Source: Deltaproteobacteria bacterium | GTDB taxonomy: Bacteria; Desulfobacterota; UBA8473 | NCBI GenBank assembly: GCA_030643245.1 | Contig: DAOWME010000124.1 | Location: forward strand, 1-8,598 | DNA length: 8,598 nucleotides | Reading direction: 5' to 3' | In this document: one piece after another, positions 1 to 6,968 of the stretch | Layout of the letters: every line of letters starts with the position of its first letter | Position numbering within the stretch: position 1 is the first letter of the stretch | Notes under the pieces: generated by a model | What the model was told of the DNA's origin: nothing | Seen by the model: the letters and a program-made list of their open reading frames with translations, nothing else | The model's database searches: none | Program-made: the position numbers and the translations under genes

Positions 1-149
1 ATTCCAGGCTGGTGACTGTTTTTGACTTACCCTAAGGCTTTGCCACAAGAGGCAGGTAACATAAAGTGCAAATAAAACAATAGGTTACGTGTCGGCATAT
101 CAACTGATTGCAAAGGCTAAATGTGGATATTGATGTACCAACCTGGAAT
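1..149. repeat. 13-bp inverted repeat bounding a 149-bp non-coding stretch
   Basis: ATTCCAGGCTGGT at 1-13 is the reverse complement of ACCAACCTGGAAT at 137-149 with a single mismatch. The DNA between the arms is AT-rich and shows no credible reading frame. The left arm starts at the first base of the window, so the repeat may continue outside it. It could be a small miniature element or chance. No flanking duplication can be tested because the left flank is missing. Confidence 0.3.
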
Positions 150-158
150 CCATATAGA
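130..158 (+). promoter_or_regulatory. candidate sigma-70-type promoter for the glutamate-synthase-like gene
   Basis: TTGATG (130-135) and TATAGA (153-158) are separated by 17 bp. Each matches four of six consensus bases. The predicted start near 165 would leave a leader of about 35 nt before the GTG at 201. The right arm of the inverted repeat (137-149) lies inside the spacer. The match is only moderate and is judged by eye. Confidence 0.3.
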
Positions 159-184
159 GCCTTTATTTAATACTAACAATATAG

Positions 185-191
185 AAGGAGG
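185..191 (+). promoter_or_regulatory. ribosome binding site fixing the GTG start
   Basis: AAGGAGG is a near-perfect Shine-Dalgarno sequence ending 9 nt before GTG at 201. It decides the start of the following gene, because no ATG is available near the conserved N-terminal cysteine motif. Confidence 0.8.
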
Positions 192-200
192 TTTTAAAAA

Positions 201-1853
201 GTGCGATTTTCAAAAAGTAATGACGTGCTCGGAACCATTAATCGAGGCAATACTGCCGAATCAAGCCTTTGCACACTCTGCAGGGCTGATTGCCAGGGCA
301 AATGTGAAACATGGCTTTCCAGCCTTGTGGGCAGAAAACTGCTCTATCCAAGAAGTTTCGGCATAGTAACAGCCGGAGCCGATAATACCACTCATGTCGG
401 AGTTTCCTATAATTCACTTCGAATACAGGGGTATGCCTATGGATCTCATGGCCTCAGTGAGGGACTGACCAATAATCCGGATGACTGTATCTTTCCAAAT
501 GTAAGTCTTGAAACCGAGTTCGGCAACGAAGTAAAAACGAAAATCCGTATGCCTCTTATGACAGGCGCCCTCGGATCAACATTTGTTGCCGAGAAGTACT
601 GGGATTCATTTGCAATAGGTGGAGCGCTGGTAGGTATCCCCGTTGTTATCGGCGAGAATGTTGTCGGGGTTGACCGTAAATCGGAAATCAAGTCCGGCGA
701 TACCAGAAAAGGCAAAATCAAGGGCGCCCCTGAACTGGAAAGACGTATAGATGGTTATCTTCGTTACTACGACGGTTACGGCGCCATAATCGTTCAACTT
801 AATGTTGAAGATACCCGTAATGGCGTTGCGGAATTTGTAGTTGATAAGTATGGAGATAAATGCATCATCGAATTGAAATGGGGCCAGGGCGCCAAGGATA
901 TCGGCGGTGAAATTCAGGTTACCAGTCTTGACTATGCCGTTTTTCTGAAGGAACGCGGCTATGTGGTCGATCCGGATCCCACACTGCCCGAAGTTCAACA
1001 GGCCTTTGAAACAGGCTCCATTAAATCCTTTGCCCGACATAGCCGCCTCGGCAACACGAATCTAAACACAGTGGAGCAGGTGCGCAACGAGTTTATGAAC
1101 TCTGTTGAATATCTTCGCGGCATAGGTTTTAAAAGAATTACATTAAAAACCGGTTCCTACGGTATGGAAGAACTTGCAATGGCGATCAAATTTGCCACGG
1201 ATGCAAAATGTGATCTGCTTACCATAGACGGTTCCGGCGGCGGAACCGGGATGAGCCCCTGGAATATGATGCAGAGCTGGGGAGTGCCGTCAATCAACCT
1301 GCATTCAAAGGCCTATGAGTATGCAAGCATTCTGGCTGCAAAAGGAGAAAAGGTCGTGGATATGTCTTTTGCCGGTGGTTTTGCGCTTGAAGACCATATA
1401 TTCAAAGCGCTTGCGCTGGGCGCGCCTTTCACAAAGCTCGTTTGCATGGGAAGAGCGATTATGATTCCGGGATTTGTAGGCTCAAATATCGAAGGAGCGC
1501 TCCATCATGAAAGAAGGCCAGTAGTCAACGGCCACTGGTCGGAATTACCCAAAACGGTACGGGAAATTGGAAACAACGTAAAAGAAATATTTGCCTCATA
1601 TTTTGATTTAGAGAAAAAGCTGGGCAAGAGTGAAATGAAAAATATTCCTTACGGCGCTATTGCTTTTTGCACCCTGGCTGACAAACTTTCATGCGGTATG
1701 CAGCAGCTTATGGCAGGTGCAAGAAAGTTCTCTCTTGACCAGATCGAACGGAACGATATCTTTTCAGGTAACAGAGAAACTGCACAAGAAACAGGTATTC
1801 CGCATGTCTCTGATGTGAATGATGAAAGTGCGATGAAAATACTCAATTCATAA
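201..1853 (+). CDS. FMN-binding glutamate synthase domain protein (stand-alone GltB central/FMN domain)
   Basis: This 550-residue protein matches the FMN-binding TIM-barrel part of glutamate synthase, with no glutamine amidotransferase domain and no GltB C-terminal beta-helix. Visible landmarks are KWGQGAKDIGGE (226-237), KTGSYG starting at K316, and DGSGGGTGMSP (343-353), equivalent to the glycine-rich FMN/substrate segment of GltS; RPVVNGHW lies further on. An N-terminal cysteine cluster, C24-x2-C27-x3-C31-x3-C35, looks like a metal or Fe-S site. C490 and C498 lie near the C-terminus. Known relatives include archaeal-type glutamate synthases and the methylamine-glutamate N-methyltransferase (MgsC-like) subunit, so the exact reaction is uncertain. 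Partner subunits supplying ammonia or electrons are not in the window. It appears monocistronic, with a strong terminator after the stop. It is likely cytoplasmic, with no signal peptide or membrane segment. Confidence 0.88.
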   Translation: MRFSKSNDVLGTINRGNTAESSLCTLCRADCQGKCETWLSSLVGRKLLYPRSFGIVTAGADNTTHVGVSYNSLRIQGYAYGSHGLSEGLTNNPDDCIFPNVSLETEFGNEVKTKIRMPLMTGALGSTFVAEKYWDSFAIGGALVGIPVVIGENVVGVDRKSEIKSGDTRKGKIKGAPELERRIDGYLRYYDGYGAIIVQLNVEDTRNGVAEFVVDKYGDKCIIELKWGQGAKDIGGEIQVTSLDYAVFLKERGYVVDPDPTLPEVQQAFETGSIKSFARHSRLGNTNLNTVEQVRNEFMNSVEYLRGIGFKRITLKTGSYGMEELAMAIKFATDAKCDLLTIDGSGGGTGMSPWNMMQSWGVPSINLHSKAYEYASILAAKGEKVVDMSFAGGFALEDHIFKALALGAPFTKLVCMGRAIMIPGFVGSNIEGALHHERRPVVNGHWSELPKTVREIGNNVKEIFASYFDLEKKLGKSEMKNIPYGAIAFCTLADKLSCGMQQLMAGARKFSLDQIERNDIFSGNRETAQETGIPHVSDVNDESAMKILNS

Positions 1854-1874
1854 TCACAAGGCAGCTAAGTGATT

Positions 1875-1913
1875 GAGGCCTTCCAGTGAAACTTCACTGG
1901 AAGGCCTTTTTTT
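1875..1913 (+). terminator. strong intrinsic terminator of the glutamate-synthase-like gene
   Basis: AGGCCTTCCAGTG (1876-1888) pairs perfectly with CACTGGAAGGCCT (1895-1907). AA and TT can extend the helix into the 6-nt loop. A run of seven T follows (1907-1913), then A and four more T. It starts 22 nt after the stop codon. There is no T tract on the other side, so it acts on the plus strand only. Confidence 0.93.
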
Positions 1914-2035
1914 ATTTTCTGCTGTTCGTAAAAAATGAAGACATAACCCCTATGTTGTGAGTTCATCATCACAATAATGACGTCAAGGGTATCCTTTCCA
2001 CAGATTTTTGGACCTGTGCAGTTGACAGGATTGCG

Positions 2036-2104
2036 TTAAGCGCCGGCTGCTTGCTTCGTTTGCTTCTTATACGTAAGGACCTGGCCAACTTTTAAAATAG
2101 GATT
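2036..2104 (-). pseudogene. possible C-terminal scrap of a LysM-domain gene
   Basis: Read on the minus strand, this stretch encodes NPILKVGQVLTYKK, then a basic/alanine tail, then TAA. The core resembles the end of a LysM repeat (N-P-x-L-K-V-G-Q-x-L). It has no start and begins just past the stop of the KaiC-HTH gene in a different frame. It is too short to be certain and may be coincidence. Confidence 0.2.
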
Positions 2105-2111
2105 ACATTTT

Positions 2112-3179
2112 TTATTTCTTCTTGGATCTTTCAGGCTTAAATGAAGCAGGAGTTGTAACAAAGAATGAGTCAAGGGATTTTCTAAAAAAGCGGGCAATAT
2201 CTACAAAGAGTTGAAGGGATGGAAGGCTCTGGTCGTGTTCTATCTGGGATAGAGCGCTGGGAGTAATATTTAACATCCTGGCCAATTCAACCTGGGATAG
2301 GTTCTCTTTTTGTCGAAAATCCCGGATGCGGGCCCCTATCTTTACAGGATCTCTATTACGCAAAAAACTCGGAACCCCTTTTTGCCCCCTTCCTTGAAAA
2401 CCTAACCTATCTGCCTTAAAACCTTCCTCATCCGGTTTTTCATAAGCTTCAATAAAATTTATCTTGTTGTCATGAAAGTTATAATGATGAACGACATTTA
2501 ATAAATGGGAAGGCCTTCCGTCCAACTTCAGAAACTTGGATGCACAGGTACTGTCTTCTTGAAAATGCAAATCAATAACCAATTGAGTTATATTACTTAT
2601 ATTTGCCAAAAACGCCTTTGAATGAGCGTCTTTAGCCAGTGGCCAGTATGCCAATGCCTTTAACTCAAAAAGTTTGGGGCAGGTATAGGTAAAGAAACGG
2701 AGCGATTTCTCTTCACCCCACAGTTCTTGCATCCCCGTCAGGCTGTCAAAGACGTATTTACACAGGTTACCTTCCTTAAACTCCTCCTCTAATTCGCTGA
2801 TAACCCTTATGAATTCAGCAGGTTCATTCATGTCCTCAATGGAATGTACACGGAATTGTTTGGATTCCGTCAACATGTTTTTGTAAAAGGACTGAAAGAA
2901 CTTGTCGCCCTTTCCTTTGCCAAATGTAAAGGCATCTATCAGTATAAAATCGTCCTCATTGAAAAAGTCCTTATATCTAGCGTATACCTTTGATGGGGGA
3001 AAATCAAAGCTTACATAAATATTTTTGAAATGAGCATTATTCTTTACTGTTAAAAAGGATTCCAGAAAAAAATCGAAATAAGTCCCTGGCTCTAATGCCC
3101 ATACAACATTATCTCCAAGTAAAATTCCACCCATTAAATTATCCAGGTAGGGTATGCCGCTGCTATAGGATTTCTTCAT
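2112..3179 (-). CDS. KaiC/RadA-like ATPase-fold protein with C-terminal XRE helix-turn-helix (degenerate P-loop)
   Basis: The 355-residue protein opens with a KaiC-like start (SSGIPYLDNLMGG, 6-18; compare SGIPGLDELLGGG). At the Walker A position it has LEPGTYFD (29-36), so the conserved Gly-Lys-Thr is replaced by Tyr34-Phe35-Asp36. The KaiC catalytic Glu-Glu pair is replaced by Asp59-Phe60. A Walker-B-like VFDSL survives at 143-147. Residues 280-340 form a typical XRE/Cro helix-turn-helix, including LSQVELARMLNITPSALSQIE. The C-terminus is basic. The family fold binds ATP and oligomerises, but this copy probably does neither catalysis nor normal nucleotide binding. I infer a DNA-binding regulator with a sensor domain of KaiC ancestry. 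It is transcribed divergently from the two-component operon across 225 bp that contain a palindrome. The start is ATG at 3179 with a weak GGGGGAA-type ribosome site. Confidence 0.85.
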   Translation of the reverse strand: MKKSYSSGIPYLDNLMGGILLGDNVVWALEPGTYFDFFLESFLTVKNNAHFKNIYVSFDFPPSKVYARYKDFFNEDDFILIDAFTFGKGKGDKFFQSFYKNMLTESKQFRVHSIEDMNEPAEFIRVISELEEEFKEGNLCKYVFDSLTGMQELWGEEKSLRFFTYTCPKLFELKALAYWPLAKDAHSKAFLANISNITQLVIDLHFQEDSTCASKFLKLDGRPSHLLNVVHHYNFHDNKINFIEAYEKPDEEGFKADRLGFQGRGQKGVPSFLRNRDPVKIGARIRDFRQKENLSQVELARMLNITPSALSQIEHDQSLPSLQLFVDIARFFRKSLDSFFVTTPASFKPERSKKK

Positions 3180-3210
3180 AAGGTTCCCCCGAAGAAGCGA
3201 TTGAGAATCA

Positions 3211-3240
3211 GTATTACAATTCAGTTTAACTGAATATTAA
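3211..3240 (-). promoter_or_regulatory. candidate promoter of the KaiC-HTH gene with embedded operator palindrome
   Basis: On the minus strand, TTAATA (3240-3235) and TAATAC (3216-3211) are separated by 18 bp and point at the ATG at 3179. The spacer is almost filled by a perfect palindrome at 3219-3235: ATTCAGTT, a central T, then AACTGAAT. A related half-site, AATCAGTATTAC, lies at about 3206-3217. A dyad between -35 and -10 is a classic repressor position, so autoregulation by the encoded XRE domain is a reasonable inference. The palindrome is certain; the promoter elements are weak. Confidence 0.45.
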
Positions 3241-3390
3241 CAACCCGACAGCTCTATGTCAAGGAACATACTTGAAGGCCGGCAATTCTGGGGGATGGGG
3301 TCGATCATCACACCCACACTGCAGGCAAAGGTCCTTTATGTTGTGAAAGAAAAAATTGCAAAAACTGCTTGAATATGTTAATTTGAAAAT

Positions 3391-3396
3391 GAGGAG
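3391..3396 (+). promoter_or_regulatory. ribosome binding site favouring the TTG start
   Basis: GAGGAG lies 8 nt before TTG at 3405. The competing ATG at 3417 has AAGGAG only 3 nt upstream, which is too close for normal initiation, so the TTG start is preferred. The two starts differ by only four residues. Confidence 0.6.
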
Positions 3397-3404
3397 AATT
3401 CAAC

Positions 3405-4871
3405 TTGAAGGAGAAGATGCCGAGCAAAGGAAACATATTGTCCGTAGACGATAGTGAAGACATTTGCGAAATTCTGAGGGACCTATTTCACGAGGAGGGG
3501 TATCAGGTGGATACCGTCCAAACGGGCGCGGACGCTATAGCCTTGGTGGAACAGAAATTCTTCCATGTCGTCCTCATAGACACAGTGCTTAAAGGAACGG
3601 ATGGTATAGAGGTGCTCAGACAGATCAGGGATATTTCTCCTCGAACCGAGGGGATCATCATCACAGGAAATGCTACTCTCAAGAGTTCCATAGAGGCCCT
3701 CAATATGGGGGCATTTGCCTACCTTATAAAACCACTGGATCTGGATGAGGTGAGGGTAGTAGTTCAAAAGGCAATGAACCAGCAGCAAACTATGATGGAG
3801 AACTTTCTTATAAAGGATTTCAGCGAAAACATAATAAGCTATATTCCATCAGCGCTTCTAGTCTTAGATAGGGGGTTCAACGTCGTACTGGCAAACAAGA
3901 GCTATTGCGAAATGTTCCATACAACTGCCGGGGATACTGAGGGGAAGAATGTATGGGAGATCTTCCCTGTTGAGGGCTTAGATGTAAACTTGGAGAGGGT
4001 TCAAAAAGGTAATAAACTTTCATATGGGATGGAGCTGAGGTGCAGTTCTCCTCAAACCGGCGAGAAGGTTTTTCATGTGAGAACTTTTGAGATACCATTG
4101 CCAACAATAACCGGAGAAGAGACCAGGCTCATTCTGGTAATTGAGGATTTCACAGAAAGAAAGCGTTTGGAAGACGAGCTCATTCAGGCTCAAAAGATGG
4201 GCATTCTTGGGCAAGCCGCGGCCCGTTGGGCCCATGAGATCAAGAATCCTCTCCAGCAAATCTGCACCGGAGCCCAGTATTTACGAAAATATTCCCCTGT
4301 CGATTATGGAGAAAGGGATTCGCTTGAGGGGATTATCAACGGAGTCACTTCTCTCAACAGGATTGTAACCGAGCTTCTGGACTACACCAGGCCGATTCGC
4401 CTTAATTGTCATGAAGTGGATATCCATAATCTAATCGATGGGGTCTTGTTCGAGAGCAAGAAACAACTTGAGAGGGCGAACATCCAAGTCAGGAAGAGCT
4501 ATGGGACGACTTTTGGAAAGGTGTGGGTGGACGGGTTCAAGACAAAACAGGCCTTTCAGAATATCGTAAGGAATGGCATGGATGCCATGCCTGACGGTGG
4601 AGAGCTTACCGTTGCCACTAAGCTCACTAGGAAACCGGGAGCAAAGGAACCATTGGATGTCCTGGAAGTGATTTTCTCGGATACCGGCTGCGGAATTCCC
4701 GAATCAGAGATCGGGAAGGTATTTTACCCCTTCCATACCACCAAGGTAAGGGGAATCGGACTGGGAATGGCCATCGCCAAGAATGTAGTTGACCTTCATC
4801 ACGGGGAAATACTGGTGGAGAGTAAGGCAGGTGAAGGAACCCGAGTAATTGTAAGGTTACCTCTCAGATGA
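3405..4871 (+). CDS. soluble hybrid sensor histidine kinase (receiver-PAS-HisKA-HATPase)
   Basis: The 488-residue protein has four modules. Residues 9-124 are a complete receiver with acidic pair D15/D16, phospho-acceptor D59, T87 and K109. A PAS domain spans about 139-252 (PSALLVLDRGFNVVLANKSY). HisKA covers about 262-330, with the H-box HEIKNP and phospho-donor H277. The ATPase domain (about 370-488) has the N-box around N386-N390, the G1 box DTGCGIP (426-432) and the G2 box GIGLG (450-454). There is no membrane segment, so it senses an internal signal or receives phosphate through its own receiver. Having the receiver at the N-terminus is less common than the usual C-terminal hybrid layout and suggests an upstream kinase or intramolecular feedback. 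It overlaps the next gene by ATGA and is the probable kinase for that regulator. I could not identify the signal. Confidence 0.92.
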   Translation: MKEKMPSKGNILSVDDSEDICEILRDLFHEEGYQVDTVQTGADAIALVEQKFFHVVLIDTVLKGTDGIEVLRQIRDISPRTEGIIITGNATLKSSIEALNMGAFAYLIKPLDLDEVRVVVQKAMNQQQTMMENFLIKDFSENIISYIPSALLVLDRGFNVVLANKSYCEMFHTTAGDTEGKNVWEIFPVEGLDVNLERVQKGNKLSYGMELRCSSPQTGEKVFHVRTFEIPLPTITGEETRLILVIEDFTERKRLEDELIQAQKMGILGQAAARWAHEIKNPLQQICTGAQYLRKYSPVDYGERDSLEGIINGVTSLNRIVTELLDYTRPIRLNCHEVDIHNLIDGVLFESKKQLERANIQVRKSYGTTFGKVWVDGFKTKQAFQNIVRNGMDAMPDGGELTVATKLTRKPGAKEPLDVLEVIFSDTGCGIPESEIGKVFYPFHTTKVRGIGLGMAIAKNVVDLHHGEILVESKAGEGTRVIVRLPLR

Positions 4872-6268
4872 AGAAGCGGATACTGATCGTCGATGATGAA
4901 GAGATATTCCTGGTTCAACTTAAGGCGGCCCTCGAGGCCATGGGTATGGATACATTCATGGCAAAAGATGGGTTAGAGGCCTTGGAGAGGCTGAGAAAAA
5001 TGGACTTCGCCGTTGTCCTGGCTGATATGAAGATGCCCAGGATGGACGGGTTGGAGCTCTTGGAGAAGATAAAGAAGTTGTATCCCCACACTTATGTGGT
5101 TATGATCAGCGGCCACGGAGAGGTGTCCAAGGTAGTAAAAGCAATGAAGTTAGGGGCATATGATTTTCTACAGAAACCATTCGATCTGGAGCTTTTGGAA
5201 ATCTCCCTGAGAAAGATCTTTCAAACGCAGGATTTGATAGAAGAGAATATCTCCTTAAGAAAAGAGGTAGAGGGAAGGTACGACTTTCATCAAATCGTGG
5301 GAAAAAACCACAGGATGAGGGAGGTCTATGAACTCATCAGTCTGGCTGCGGAAACGGATACCACAACCCTGATCACAGGGGAAACCGGAACAGGAAAGGA
5401 GCTGGTGGCAAAGGCCATCCATTACAACGGCCCCCGAAAGAAGAAACCCCTGATTACGGTCAACTGTGCCGCCATTCCCGAGCCCTTATTGCAATCGGAG
5501 CTCTTCGGACACGAAAAGGGTTCCTTTACAGGCGCCCATACCCGGAGGTTAGGGAGGTTTGAATTGGCTCATCAGGGAACCCTGTTCCTCGATGAAATTG
5601 GTGACATTCCGTTTTCTGTTCAGGGGAAGTTGTTGAGGTTTCTTCAGGAGAAGGAGATACGTCGACTGGGGGGGGACAAGATCATGAGGCTCAATGTGAG
5701 GATTATATCGGCCACCAACCAGAACCTGGCGGAATTGGCAAAAGAGAGAAAATTTCGAGAAGACCTATATTACAGGATCAATGTCTTGACTATTCACCTT
5801 CCTCCCCTAAGAGAGAGGTTGGATGACATCCCCCTCTTGGCCGAGTACTTCTTGGAAAAATATAGAGCCGTTTTGGACCGAAAGGTGAATGAGATTTGTC
5901 CGGAAGCCTTGGATTCTTTATTCCGATACCATTGGCCCGGAAATGTTAGAGAATTGGAGAATGAGGTAGAAAAGGCCGTGTTATTGGAAAAGGGGGATAC
6001 CATACGGAGGTTTGAAACTCTAACCCCATCAGGAGGAAACTCCCTGTCCGGCGAGACGAGTCTGCCTTTGCCGGGAGACGCTGATTTACCCTTTAAACAA
6101 ATGAAAGCTGAAATCATAGCACTGTGGGAAAGAGAGTACCTGAGGAAAGTGCTCTCCAGAAACCGAGGGAACATCACCCGCGCCGCCAAAGAGGCTGAGT
6201 TGAATTATAAGACCTTTTACGAGAAATTCGTGAGGTATGGTTTTAGCCGTGAAGAGTTCACGTCATAA
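4868..6268 (+). CDS. NtrC-family sigma-54-dependent response regulator
   Basis: The 466-residue protein has the standard three-domain layout. The receiver (3-118) has D9/D10, phospho-acceptor D53, S81 and K103. A helical linker follows (about 111-138). The sigma-54 activation AAA+ domain (about 141-375) has Walker A GETGTGKE (171-178), the sigma-54 contact loop GSFTGA (218-223, a common variant of GAFTGA), Walker B LFLDE (239-243) and WPGNVREL (356-363). A Fis-type helix-turn-helix ends the protein (435-458). All catalytic residues look intact. It should oligomerise on enhancer sites when phosphorylated and use ATP to open sigma-54 promoters. Its ATG overlaps the stop of the kinase gene (ATGA), so the two are translationally coupled and probably form a cognate pair. 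The target is not known; the candidate sigma-54 site at 6526 is the nearest possibility. Confidence 0.95.
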   Translation: MKKRILIVDDEEIFLVQLKAALEAMGMDTFMAKDGLEALERLRKMDFAVVLADMKMPRMDGLELLEKIKKLYPHTYVVMISGHGEVSKVVKAMKLGAYDFLQKPFDLELLEISLRKIFQTQDLIEENISLRKEVEGRYDFHQIVGKNHRMREVYELISLAAETDTTTLITGETGTGKELVAKAIHYNGPRKKKPLITVNCAAIPEPLLQSELFGHEKGSFTGAHTRRLGRFELAHQGTLFLDEIGDIPFSVQGKLLRFLQEKEIRRLGGDKIMRLNVRIISATNQNLAELAKERKFREDLYYRINVLTIHLPPLRERLDDIPLLAEYFLEKYRAVLDRKVNEICPEALDSLFRYHWPGNVRELENEVEKAVLLEKGDTIRRFETLTPSGGNSLSGETSLPLPGDADLPFKQMKAEIIALWEREYLRKVLSRNRGNITRAAKEAELNYKTFYEKFVRYGFSREEFTS

Positions 6269-6280
6269 TCTGCGCCAGTC

Positions 6281-6320
6281 TGGGGGACAGGGAAATACCT
6301 GGGGTTTCCCCCATAATTTT
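6281..6320 (+). terminator. hairpin after the two-component operon, weak intrinsic terminator
   Basis: The hairpin begins 13 nt after the stop of the response regulator. TGGGGGA (6281-6287) pairs with TCCCCCA (6307-6313), and CAGG (6288-6291) pairs with CCTG (6298-6301) inside it. An alternative stem is GGGAAA (6290-6295) with TTTCCC (6305-6310). The following tract (TAATTTTG) has only four consecutive T, so termination may be inefficient. The same bases take part in the repeats described separately. Confidence 0.45.
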
Positions 6321-6416
6321 GTGTGATTTATGGTGGATACCTATCCTCCTGAGAAATCAACAGGTTAGAGGTAATTATGGGACGTGTGCAAAATAATTAT
6401 GGTATTTCCCCCATAA
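6290..6416. repeat. paired inverted and direct repeats downstream of the NtrC-type gene
   Basis: TTTCCCCCATAA occurs at 6305-6316 and 6405-6416, exactly 100 bp apart. GGGAAATACC (6290-6299) and GGTATTTCCC (6401-6410) are a perfect 10-bp inverted pair. AATTATGG occurs at 6373-6380 and 6395-6402 and, inverted (CCATAATT), at 6311-6318. The arrangement could be clustered protein-binding sites or a degraded palindromic element. Confidence 0.55.
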
Positions 6417-6525
6417 ACATAAATGAGATGAGTTGAGCTCCTATCTTGCACACTAATTATATTTTATCATTGTAAATCAGTCATTTATTACTTTGTCGAC
6501 CTCTCTTATTAAATATTGTCCAAGT

Positions 6526-6541
6526 CGGAATAAAACTTGCA
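6526..6541 (+). promoter_or_regulatory. candidate sigma-54 promoter
   Basis: CGGAAT (-24 region) and TTGCA (-12 region) have the exact GG-to-GC spacing of the TGGCAC-N5-TTGCA consensus. The -12 box is perfect and the -24 box keeps GG and the A. It points toward the STAS-glgC operon, about 600 nt away. It is the only such spacing I found near the TTGC sites I checked in the intergenic regions, but a match this short can arise by chance. Confidence 0.35.
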
Positions 6542-6968
6542 GATACCTATATATATAAAAGAAAACGAATGAGATGTTTATGCCCAAGAGAACCTGGGTT
6601 CACCAAAGGTCTTGGGAAGTCGAAAACAGGGAGGGTTTTTGTAGGATGTAAGAAAGAAGGCATTTATGTGCAAAAGGCTCAGTTTCTCCTTCACACAAAC
6701 GAAAAAGAAATCACATATCCAGATCCACGAAGAACTCTCTCCTGAAAAGGCATACCATATCTATTTTTTTCTAGATCATTCCCTCTCTTCCCAGTGTCAA
6801 GATTTATCCATTGATCTTAAATTCAGGAATTGCGAATTGAGGGATTTAGGAATTATATAAAATTTGACCACCGTTGAAGCAGCCATAATTTCAAAAGTGT
6901 AAACTGATGCATGAAGGATGCCAAAATTTAGACGGAACAAGTTCTCTGACAACTTCGCCATGTGAATC

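Noticed and set aside
108..112. TTGCA as a sigma-54 -12 box upstream of the glutamate-synthase-like gene
   Set aside because: The nearest GG (94-95) is 16 bp from the GC instead of 12, so the spacing is wrong.
121..366. 81-codon plus-strand frame overlapping the start of the glutamate-synthase-like gene
   Set aside because: No ribosome site, no family resemblance, and its second half lies in another frame of a clearly real gene.
606..1040. 144-codon minus-strand frame
   Set aside because: Lies wholly antisense to the conserved FMN domain, with no ribosome site or recognisable motif; a shadow frame.
2013..2029. CCTGT/ACAGG hairpin as terminator of the minus-strand KaiC-HTH gene
   Set aside because: Only a 5-bp stem with a 7-nt loop and no T tract on the minus strand.
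3356..3360. TTGCA upstream of the histidine kinase as a sigma-54 box
   Set aside because: AA instead of GG at the required -24 position.
6446..6450. TTGCA in the 6.4-kb region as a sigma-54 box
   Set aside because: The -24 position reads GAGCTC without GG. It is better explained as part of the GTGTGCAA/TTGCACAC inverted repeat.
6580..6654. 24-codon frame starting MPKRTWVHQRSW, faintly like the start of a REP-associated transposase
   Set aside because: Too short, weak ribosome site, and it lacks the histidine/tyrosine motifs of that family; the resemblance is limited to a few residues.
6666..6860. 64-codon frame after a GAAGG-like ribosome site
   Set aside because: No recognisable domain, unconvincing composition for a protein in this genome, and located in AT-rich regulatory DNA. 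Kept only as a remark in the intergenic entry.
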